This document shows, piece by piece, positions 55,410 to 64,000 of a DNA stretch of 64,000 bases. The stretch is taken from NCBI GenBank assembly GCA_010094025.1, contig ML991798.1, positions 186,001 through 250,000 on the forward strand. Reading direction: 5' to 3'. A program made the translations under genes and the position numbers. Origin of the DNA: Viridothelium virens (Eukaryota > Ascomycota > Dothideomycetes > Trypetheliales > Trypetheliaceae). Position 1 is the stretch's first letter. Each line of letters begins with the position of its first letter. Below the pieces are notes generated by a model. It was not told the origin of the DNA. It did no database searches and saw only the letters and a program-made list of their open reading frames with translations.

Positions 55410-58279
55410 TCAATCCGACGACTTCCCGCCCCCAAACCGTCCAAACGTACCCATGTCCCGGCGGAAGAACTTCCCAATATTCCTCAAATTCTCATTCAGA
55501 TTCGTCGGCGTGCTCGTCCCTTCTCCACCTCCTCCTGCTACTCCCTGCGGCGGGCTCGCCGTCCGACTCACCTCGTGACTGCCGCCGCCACCCAGCGCAG
55601 GACTCCCAAAGCGGTCAACCCCATCGCGCGCCACGCTCAGGAGCGCCGACCCGAAGGTCGCCGGATCGAACTTCGCGCCGCCCAAGCCAGGCGAGTACGC
55701 CGCCGCCAACGACGTCGCAGGGGACCCCGTCCCCGCCCCTCCTCCCCCCACCACCGACGCCGCCATCCCAGACCCAAGTGTCGAGCCGGTGAGCGCACTC
55801 GCACCCGTCCCAGCCCCCGTCGCACCAGCCGTACCAGCCGCGAGATTCAGCCCCGCCAGGATGGGATTGCTTGGCGAGAGGCCCGCGTGCGCTGGCGAGG
55901 CTTTGTGCGCGTTGAACAGCTCGACGAGGCTGTTCTGCTCGGCTCGCCGGCTGACTCCCTTCAGCTCGAGCAGCTTGCGGAAGTTGGCCTCGGAGGCGTC
56001 GCGTACGTGGATCAGGTATGCCTGGACGAGGCCTTCGGGTGGGGAGGCCCGGACCTGCAGGGTCTTGAGGAGGGGATCCAGCTTCGCCATGGTGGAGGCG
56101 ACGCGCTTGACGAAGGCGGGTGGGGGCTGTGGGGTGGGGTTGTTTGGGTTGCTGGTCGTGGTAGTAGTGGTGGTAGTAGGAGGAGGAGGAGTGGAGGCGT
56201 CGTCAGCGGCGGCGACGTTGAGGATAGGGAGGTCGGCGAGGCCCTTCTTCAGGACGTACGAGTCCAGCAGCATCTGCTCCGCGCCGACCTCGGAGATGGG
56301 CCGGCTGGCGACGAGATTCGCGAGGTAGGCGTTGGCGACGGCGTCGACGAGGTTGTCGCAGAAGGCGCGGGCGTACTGCGGTTTGGCGGGGAGGTATGCG
56401 AGGACGTCGCGCGTGCGGCTCTTCAGCCGGGCGAGAAGGTCGGTGACGTAGGAGGACGAGTCGCCTACGGAAGAGAGCTTGCTCCAGGGGATCTGACGCA
56501 TTTCGCGCCATGATTGCTCGCTATCGAGCTCGGCTTTACGGACGAGCGTGCGGACGGCAGCACTGGCGATGCCCATAAAGGCGTCGGCTTGGGATTGGAG
56601 ATCAACGCTTTCGCGCAATTCGGCATCTATACGAGCTTTGATGCGCTCTTCTAACTGGTTGACCGTCGTATAGCAATAATCAGCTGTGTTCATGATAAGG
56701 ACGGCGTCTTCGATGGAGGGGCCTTGGGTGCCAGGCTTCTCGCTGAGGAAGTAGAAGAGCACTTGTTGACTGTACTGGTCGAGGTATTTGGCAAAAGTCT
56801 TGGTAAGCTCGAGGAGTCTGTCCCCCGTTGATAGCTTTGCACACTGCGCCAATGTGATGCGGTATGAGTGAAACAACTCTGTGGATGACGGAATCACCAA
56901 CTGACTGGAGAATTCTTCGTCTGGACTGCGCAGAGGTTGCGATCGATATTTAGGCATTAACGTAGATAGATGTCTGTGGCCAATAAGTCATTTGGCTTGA
57001 TAGACAATGAGAGAAACCTCATACTTATCCTGCGACTCTACCCAGACGCTAAGGAAAGGTTCAAATGCTTCCGAGATAGCTTGTCCGAAGGTATGACTCT
57101 TTTCATCTTTAGAGGAACCTATAGTATCAACAGACGAGCGTGACTAAACACCAATTAGTAAGGTAGCCAAGTCCTTAACTTTGCGATACTGAGCTCACAT
57201 CAATCGCAAACCGCCTCTCCAAACTATGCTCGAAATCCAACGTCTCCTGGAGGCAAGATAGCAATAGGTTCACATCCGGCGGTTTGCCGTCAGTCCTCCT
57301 CATTAAACTTTGGAGAATGCCCTTGTAGTCCTCCCGGGTACCCTCGCAAAAGGTATCGGCAAGTCGTTCGTTGACTCTCCAGTGAGCTGGGAATATGGTA
57401 GCATGCTCCGTATCGTACGTCCTCAACATCCTGTTGAACCATGAGTATCTACGCGAGATGTTGTCCAATGACCCGGCCTCTTCGTTTCCTCGGAAGATTT
57501 GACGGTATTCGCGCAACTGGTTATTGCAATACCAATTGACAAGTCGATGACGAGCTTCGTCCCCAAGAGCATCCATGGCATGGCAGGCTTCTGAGAGCAT
57601 TCCCCTTCTCTGAGTAACTTCTCCCTTTGCGAACGTAACCTCAAAGTCTTCGCAAACCTGCTCCAACAGTTCCCACTGAAGCTCAGCTACGTTCCTACTC
57701 AGAGTTGCGATTTGATCAATGGACCTGTAACTCTTGAAATGAGCCATAAGCTGAATGACCGCCTGCACCAATTGCGCGCATTCCTCATATTGTCTCGTCT
57801 TGATTAATCCCCGCAGTTGCTCGTACGCAGTCGTCAGCATCTGGAGACGTTTCAAAGCTGTCATAGATAACGTGAGGTTCCGCTTTGTGCCATCGAGGCG
57901 CTTTATGTCCGCCGTCATCTCTGTGATTGCCTGCTCCGTCTGTATTGCCCTCTCTCTGACACTTTCGACCCGCTTGAACAAGTCCGTAAGCTCTGCTTTG
58001 GCGGCTTGTATGCGTTGCACACTGTCGACATCGGAAGCGGCCTGGATTTCGAGCTGTTCCGCAATCTCATCGTCGAGGTCATTCTGGTAAGATTGAAGGG
58101 CGTCGGAGGTTTGTGATATGGAGGATAGCGTAGAAGGATGGGAAAAGATAGCATTCAAATGGTCGAGTGGATTGTAGTCGACTATGAGACTCAATTAGGC
58201 TATGTACCAGGAAAGCATCAGATTTCATACCTGAATCCAAAGAGCTCGATTGTTGGGAGAAACCGTTCAATTGTGGCAT
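55410..58279 (-). CDS. VPS53: GARP/EARP complex subunit VPS53
   Basis: Subunit of the tethering complex that captures endosome-derived vesicles at the trans-Golgi network. Exons 58279-58231, 58181-57199, 57143-57025 and 56973-55410 encode about 904 residues. The N-terminal segment DYNPLDHLNAIFSHPSTLSS starts the family homology, followed by the coiled-coil Vps53_N region (VESVRERAIQTEQAITEM; WFNRMLRTYDTEHATIFP). The C-terminal part carries SYVTDLLARLKSRTRDVLAY and ADLPILN, then a Pro/Thr/Gly-rich, disordered end of about 150 residues. The small third exon (SRSSVDTIGSSKDEKSHTFG) links the halves. Its 3' end faces the Smr gene, 241 bases away. Confidence 0.95.
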
Positions 58280-58925
58280 GAAGGCAATACCAAGACGTGA
58301 TATAGTCTTGAAAGAGAAGACGCTACCTCCAGGTTCCCCGACCAGGATAATGGGTTCGCTCAAAGTTTACTATTCGGCGGACTGAAACACCGGATCGTGG
58401 ACAGCAGATAGCTCTAAACTTCTGTATACTCTATAAGAGGGAGCATGTCGGTATCGTATAGGTAGCTTTTCCCCGCGGATTTTACGATACAACCTCAGAA
58501 GTTGAAACCTCACTTTCTAAAAAGTGTCCCTATAAAGGATATTTTCCAATTTTCGTTGAAAATACACTGATCATAGAAGCGTTTATGGGTCCATAACTTA
58601 ACAACACGAGCACCAATAATTTCAGATGGAATTAAGATAGACTATTATAAATAAACGAGAGTCAACAATGAACGCTTGCAGCCCTTTCAACAGGCAATAA
58701 GCGAAGGCTACCGAAATTCTCCATCGCGAAAGATTCCTCCCATCGTGTTTAGAAACGATCGTACATGGTGTATCGAGGTGTGTATGCAGGTTCTGTCGCC
58801 GTCTGGCTTTCCCTGGCTCTTTGAAACTGACGAAAATTCAGCGAATTTTGCATAATCCACGACTCCACTCGAACCATTAAACTGCGAAGACATTCTGTGC
58901 CAAATTTCGGGATCTTGTGCCACGC
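58280..58925. other. AT-rich intergenic region with an inverted repeat
   Basis: About 645 bases between two minus-strand genes. They include an 8-base perfect inverted repeat (GTATCGTA/TACGATAC) at about 58451-58490 and an AT-rich stretch 58540-58680. No gene is seen. Confidence 0.55.
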
Positions 58926-60108
58926 TCAGAAATCGATGGCATGCAGGGCCTGGAAACCGGTGTATAAAAGGCTTCTTCTACCACCAGCATCACCTAACAC
59001 CGACCAATAAAACAGACCTGCAAGTCCAGATTGCTTTACGTATCGTGCTTTGAGTTTTACTGTCTCCGGGTTATCATATGTTACGAAGCCCCCGTCACCT
59101 CCAGAGCAGAAGGCAGCTCCACAAGTAGCATCTACGGCCTCCGTTGTGCCAGGGCGTGGTAAGTTTTTGAACTGAAAGCAACCTTCTTCGCCACCTTGAC
59201 CCGAATATTTCTGGTCGATGTAGTTTGCACCCAGAAATGACCGCCCGTAGGCAGGGATGCCGAGCAAGATCTTGTGCTCAGGAACGCGTTGGCTGATGAG
59301 ATACGAGACCCCGGTGTGACAAGAAATGCCAGAATATTCGTTTGATGCTCTGCTGACATTGTGTAATTGCGCCTGGTGTCCGGTGCTCTCGGTCCATGGC
59401 CCGGAGAAGTCGTAGGCCATTAAGCAGATTAAATCCAAGTATTCATGTGCAACGGCCAAGTTTATGTTCCTCAATGCCCATTGCCCAGCCGGAAGAGCCG
59501 ATGTAATCGTGAAGCGAGGCCTTGGAAGATATGATCGAACGATTGCAAGCAGGTTGATGTAGTCATGACCTTGTGTAGAGTCTGTTGGATATTCCCAGTC
59601 AACTTCTTGAATGTCAGTATCTTCCACAGACTTCAAAAGTTTTCGAACTGACTGTCGATTCCGTCCAAATTGTAAGTAAGGCATAGCTCCCTAGCAGTGC
59701 GCGCAAAGGTGTTTCTAGCCATGTTATCGTGAGCCACAGTCGCAAAGTTCTCACTACCGTTCCCAGCGCCGCCAATCGATAAGAGAATCTTCAGCGAATG
59801 CCGTTGCTGTTTGAGCCGAACCAAAGAGCGAAGACATCCGTATGTACCATCAACAGGAACCCGAGCGTCGGCCCACTCATCGCTTAGCTTCATTGGAATT
59901 TAGTGTTAAAGGGAGCCAAGGAAAGTTATTACAGAGGACTCACGTAGACGGTACCATCTGGTTTTACCCAGGCAAAGGCATAGAAAACATGTGAAATGGC
60001 GCCAATGTTCAGCGACGAGGGTAGGACTCCCTTGTAGAAGCTCCAATTGGGATAATAGACGGCGTTGATGTACATGTTTACTGCCGGTGGCGGATTCAAT
60101 GGCGCCAT
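58926..60108 (-). CDS. GH18 chitinase (class V, likely without signal peptide)
   Basis: Hydrolyses beta-1,4-linked N-acetylglucosamine. Inferred exons 60108-59944, 59887-59653 and 59602-58926 give about 358 residues. Strand beta-1 is YINAVYYPNWSFY; ISHVFYAFAWVKPDG and LKILLSIGGAGNGS follow. The catalytic DxxDxDxE motif reads DGIDIDWE, with the acid near residue 137, and is assembled only across the second intron (GTCAGT donor, GAAG acceptor, 50 bases). LMAYDFSGPW, KILLGIPAYGRSF and GLFYWSVLGD complete the barrel. An upstream frame to 60351 has other possible starts (for example 60189), so the N-terminus is uncertain. None of these starts gives a clear secretion signal, which suggests an intracellular or unconventionally exported enzyme of the ChiB1 type. 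Confidence 0.9.
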
Positions 60109-61691
60109 GCTAGATTGATGACGAGAGAAACGCTGTGCTTCACTTTGCTCGATCCAGGAAGGCCGTCGAGGCCCGAATGCTCCAGCCATCCTACCGTTCA
60201 TCATGGATGGAGGCAACATTGAAGGGCAAGAGCTAAGACTCAGGAAAAGGCAAGTGCCGCTATGCCGAAGCCTGTGACACTCTTGACGCCGAGTGATAAT
60301 GGAAAATATTCCTGAAATCACGTCTGATAAGGAAAAAGGGCACCGTGACAATGCATGACTGTAGCCCTGATATTGACTGAGGCTATGGACGGTAGTAAGA
60401 TTGAGGACTGGGATCAGGAGAGGAATTGCTTATAGAAGGTCACTGAACATATATGTCCTTCTGACAAAGATGAACTGAAGACCAGACGACACCCACAATA
60501 CGCCGTGCTGCAACGGGACAGACCCCGGATATGCACGCGAATACTGCCCACGCGGCTGGGTCTATCCTGCCAATAGTGAGTGACTCGTAAGAGACCAGAG
60601 GCTTTATAGGCACGCTTCTATAAAGGCTCAGGGGTAGACCCCAAGCCGAAGAGGTAGGCATGGGCTTCTCCCAGAACAGAGTGCTTCAGTCGCTTTGGGT
60701 TCGTATGAGCGTGATCCCTCATCGCGATCGATTTGCGAACTCGGAAGGAATCCAGAGCTCTTGTTGAACAGGCTGGACAAGTGGCGCGTGGGGATCTGCG
60801 CTGGCGCACATGCCTAGAAGCCAACGTCGTCCAGGACCAGGACGGGATCATCAGTATCGCGAACTTGCAGGATGATGGTCAATGGAGCGGCGCTTGGCAA
60901 GCTGTGGGGAGAGGGCGACACCGTTCCAAGGACGGCTCGAGAGATGTGTTTGCTGTCCCGCCAGGCGGTGATGGTGCAGTAGCTTCGTCGCCGGCTCACG
61001 ATCGCTCGCAAGCTATTGCATGCAACGGGTCCTTCTCGTAGTCCTGGAATGGTGTCTCCGAAAGAGCAACGTTCTCGAGAGCGTCGGTACACTATGACGT
61101 TGTCAGCCAGGTGCCAATCATCTGGCCCCAAAACTAGCTGTTCCCTCGTGGACGCTGCATCAAACAGGATCCGTGAGGCCGTCACAGTCCCAGCAGCTGC
61201 AGTTGAGTAGGTGATACTGCATCAGCAAGAGCCCAGGCATGAGGTCGAGCATGAGGCCCTCACCAAAGTGATCCCTGCCGGCTCCATCATGGACAAGAGG
61301 CGCAACTTGTTTTTTCACCGCCCATCCTCACCACCCTGACCACGACGCTCATCAACCCTGACACTGCAATATGAGTGCTAGCGGGGAGCGGCCGAGGTGA
61401 TTTTGCTGTTGGTGCAGAACCCTGAGGCCCTGATCGATCTGCACTGCGTTCTTGAACTTTCCATTGAGCCACCCCTGGCCACCCCTCTCTTATCAATCCC
61501 ATGCCCTGAGCGCCACAGGTGGCTCCCTACCCCAGAATTTCAGCTCCAGAATCCAGTGCACCAGTTCCAGAACCCAGCTCACCCAGCTCTGTCCCCCTCA
61601 TCCCCCACTTCAATACGAGCTCGTATCGTGCATCTGGTGGCGTGGCGTTCTACTGGCCCTCTCCTGGCCCTCAAGACTCTGCCACTTCCCT
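60109..61691. other. 1.6 kb divergent intergenic region, chitinase / YTH1
   Basis: No supported gene. Frames of about 100-125 codons exist on both strands at 60733-61185 without recognisable motifs or an ATG in the best one. The region before 61691 includes the YTH1 leader, C-rich on the plus strand. Confidence 0.5.
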
Positions 61692-62497
61692 ATGGCGGTT
61701 GAAGTTCAGCATGGGGCCACAGCAACTAACGGTCTGCCCAGGGATTCCGTCCCGGAATCAGGACCAGAGCCGGCTTTCAACTTTGGCTTCAGCGACTTTC
61801 TTCGACGGGAATACAGATTCGGCATAGATCCAGCCCGCCCGATATGTTCAGCTCATGCCAAGGGTCATTGCCCACTTGGGAATGAGTGTCCCGACAGACA
61901 TCCCGTTTCCGCTGTCTATCCCAAGTGAGTTGCACAGATACGAGTATTCTCCGCAGTCGCTAATGCTCCAGCATCTATAGTCTCGTATGCAAACACTGGG
62001 TTCGAGGCCTGTGCAAGAAAGGCGACACATGCGAATACCTGCACGAGTACAACATTCGCGGCATGCCCGAATGCACCTATTGGGCTCGAGACGGTACCTG
62101 CCCCAAAAATGCGGACGACTGCCTATATCTGCATCTCGATAGCGATCTAAAACGACCGTCATGTCCTCATTACGAGCGCGGCTTTTGCCCCCTAGGTCCA
62201 CACTGTGCGAACAAGCACGTACGTAGAACATCTATATGCCGCTTCTACTTGGCTGGTTTCTGTCCCAATGGGAAGGGATGCGAAGAAGGGGCACATCCCC
62301 GCTTCCCGGAAGATCTGAAGAAGCCTGAAGTCCGGATAATCAAAACTGCGGAGCAGAAGGAGCAGGAACTACTGGCAAGACAGGCGAAGTTGCAGGAGGA
62401 GCAAGAACGGGAATTTGAACGAGGCCAAGATCAGGCTGGACCTCCGAACAAATGGAGAGGCAGAGGCAGACGGCACGCTGGCTGGAGGCGCAGATGA
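61692..62497 (+). CDS. YTH1: mRNA 3'-end-processing zinc-finger protein YTH1 (CPSF30)
   Basis: Subunit of the cleavage and polyadenylation factor that recognises the AAUAAA-type signal in the nucleus. Exons 61692-61924 and 61981-62497 encode 249 residues, close to the family length. The start MAVEVQHGATATNGLP leads to FGFSDFLRREYRFGIDP. Five CCCH fingers then follow: CSAHAKGHCPLGNECPDRH, CKHWVRGLC, CTYWARDGTC, CPHYERGFCPLGPHCANKH and CRFYLAGFCPNGKGC. A Glu/Gln/Arg-rich helix and an Arg-rich end (RGRGRRHAGWRRR) finish the protein. The intron falls between fingers one and two. A longer in-frame reading upstream (from 61452) lacks family similarity. It is convergent with the WSS1 gene. Confidence 0.96.
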
Positions 62498-62856
62498 AGC
62501 CTATTCACTGATCATGAGAGACATCTATTGATACCCTTTAGCATGCAGGTCACTTGCTGCCTTATGCACACTAAATGCGCACCGTTTGGACGTGCGGCTG
62601 TATGACTTGCAGAATGATCTCCCGTGGGGAACCAGGAAAACAAAGCATCATAGACATCATAAAGTTTAGTCTTCTCGGCTGTTCGAACCACACATCATGC
62701 TCGCTGTTACTAGGATAAGCACTGCTTATGCCATGCAATGCAGCCACTGGGCCTGCCGAAGTTCGGGCATGTCCTATCACTGGAACGCCTCACGTCTTGC
62801 TGACCAACTATCGTCCGACGAGTCGCATTGTTACACGCAATGTATGAAGGCCTGAA
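62498..62856. other. convergent intergenic region
   Basis: About 360 bases between the stop codons of YTH1 and the WSS1-like gene; probably the two 3' untranslated regions. Nothing else recognised. Confidence 0.5.
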
Positions 62857-64000
62857 TTACGACGATGCCTTCATGGTACCGCATTGGGCACATGTCCACC
62901 ATTTGTCTTCCATGAAAAGTCCACACCTCCTGCAGGTCCAGCCAATGGAAGAGGAGCGGATCGTCGGTCGGACTTCCGCAGACTGACCTGCATTAGCTGA
63001 CAGTCGTCCATCTAACGTTCCTTGACGAATGCTAGAACTTTCTGCAAGCGAGCTCGGCCGCTCGATGCCACATGCGTCGCAGCAGAGATACTGCATCGGA
63101 TTCTCCAATGTGCAGACTGGGCAGGTCCAGTTGTCTAAACTTCCCGAAACGTCTACTGCTGTGGCTTGAGCCAAATGCCCTGGTGGTGGGGGTCCTCGTG
63201 CGTTTCGAGTAGACCTGCTGTCTTCACTAAGTGAGATTCGCGGCTCGCTGGCCGGGGTTGCTGTAGGACGTCTTCCTTTGGCTGCACTGGCCTCCGCTTC
63301 GAGAACTAATCTGGACACGGGACGACCGTTTCGAGCCACAGGGTCTTTGCTCTGCTTCTCCGACATCGTCGTATGGTTGCTTCGCGGAGCAAGATCCGCT
63401 CCCATCAGCTTATCTTGCTGACCTCCAGTGTCGATGTCCTCGTCATCATCTTCGATATACAATCCCGTTTCAGGACTCCACCCTAGACCACCTCTCTCGT
63501 GACTGACAGCAGTCGAATCATCGAGCCGTCGACTCTCTTCTTCCTCCATGAGCTCCATCAGCGCTTGGACTATCGCACGATCATTTGCATCATCCTCTTC
63601 TGCCTTCGTCCGGAACCCATTCCTGGATGCCTGATCGGCGAGTTTCTGACTCCCCTTCATCCCTGACGCGCATCCTTGCGTGATGGTTGCCCGCCGGATT
63701 GCAGCATCTGCAATGACTCGCCGCATGTCTGCGCCTCTCATCACTGGCGCGCCGCCAAGTCGTCGTCCATCTGCGTCTTTGCTTAATGTATTGCGCTTCT
63801 CTGCTGCACTTGCGCGAGCTTGTCGGCTCATTTCTGACAGCGGCATGCGCCTACCGCCGAGCTTACGGCCTTGCCCAAGGAAGCCTTCGCCAGTATAACC
63901 CTTCATAGATAATGAATAGTGGTCGTCCCGAAGCTCGTTCCATAATGCATGGAATTTATCATCGTGGGGGCCATGAACCACGTGCGACAATCTGCAATAA
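62857..64000 (-). CDS. WSS1: WSS1-like DNA-dependent metalloprotease, C-terminal part (gene runs off the window)
   Basis: The last exon, 63991-62857, begins at a TTGCAG acceptor only ten bases from the window edge, so the N-terminal part is outside. What remains starts at the end of the WLM domain: LSHVVHGPHDDKFHALWNEL, then MKGYTGEGFLGQGRKLGGRR and RRLGGAPVMRG. A disordered, acidic middle follows. Near the C-terminus are a RanBP2-type zinc finger (WTCPVCTLENPMQYLCCDAC) and a second four-cysteine finger (WTCRRCGLFMEDKWWTCAQC). Wss1/SPRTN proteases degrade proteins crosslinked to DNA. The catalytic HExxH is not visible here. The end is complete, with the stop at 62857. Confidence 0.9.
   Translation of the reverse strand, partial: YCRLSHVVHGPHDDKFHALWNELRDDHYSLSMKGYTGEGFLGQGRKLGGRRMPLSEMSRQARASAAEKRNTLSKDADGRRLGGAPVMRGADMRRVIADAAIRRATITQGCASGMKGSQKLADQASRNGFRTKAEEDDANDRAIVQALMELMEEEESRRLDDSTAVSHERGGLGWSPETGLYIEDDDEDIDTGGQQDKLMGADLAPRSNHTTMSEKQSKDPVARNGRPVSRLVLEAEASAAKGRRPTATPASEPRISLSEDSRSTRNARGPPPPGHLAQATAVDVSGSLDNWTCPVCTLENPMQYLCCDACGIERPSSLAESSSIRQGTLDGRLSANAGQSAEVRPTIRSSSIGWTCRRCGLFMEDKWWTCAQCGTMKASS

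Noticed and set aside
55221-56513. Plus-strand frame of 430 codons opposite VPS53
   Set aside because: Its Arg/Gly-rich translation is the complement of the G+C-rich VPS53 3' half; the VPS53 reading has clear family similarity.
60733-61210. Overlapping frames of about 100-123 codons on both strands between the chitinase and YTH1
   Set aside because: The better one (minus strand) has no ATG, and no splice-linked exon was found.

Overview
The window is nuclear DNA of a filamentous ascomycete (Pezizomycotina). The evidence is intron-containing genes with mostly 47-75 base introns, a Zn2Cys6 regulator, a fungal highly reducing polyketide synthase (PKS), a fungal DUF6594 membrane protein, RTC4, TVP38 and WSS1 homologues, and promoter regions with TAGG/CCTA tetranucleotide runs. 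The class cannot be fixed from sequence alone. I support 22 protein-coding genes and one decayed gene. I saw no rRNA or tRNA gene, no CRISPR array and no intact transposon.

Left block (1-24650): a Zn2Cys6 transcription factor, a 3.7 kb gene-free stretch, then a run of mostly housekeeping genes: a MIL1/TMCO4-type DUF726 protein, UTP23, protein phosphatase methylesterase, a membrane protein with a hydrolase-like fold, a membrane-anchored repeat protein, TMEM14 and RTC4. These are followed by a small secreted cysteine protein and a DUF6594 membrane protein, both of accessory character.

Middle block (24650-42750): a 6.3 kb region without a recognisable gene, then a 9.2 kb PKS gene on the minus strand. 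Its order is KS-AT-DH-MT-KR-ACP-R, with no enoylreductase motifs and no NRPS module. A decayed FAD-dependent monooxygenase lies divergently beside it. This is the most interesting part: a small or eroding secondary-metabolite locus whose synthase looks like the PKS half of a PKS-NRPS joined straight to a reductive-release domain.

Right block (42750-64000): dense conserved genes again. They are acylpyruvase FMP41, a 90-residue unknown protein, a coiled-coil protein, eIF4A, an F-box/JmjC oxygenase, TVP38, a CUE-CCCH-Smr protein, VPS53, a GH18 chitinase, YTH1 and the C-terminal part of WSS1, which runs off the right edge.

Exon boundaries were derived by hand from splice signals, reading phase and known family sequence. 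They have not been tested against transcripts. For genes with introns, start and end span the whole coding region including introns.
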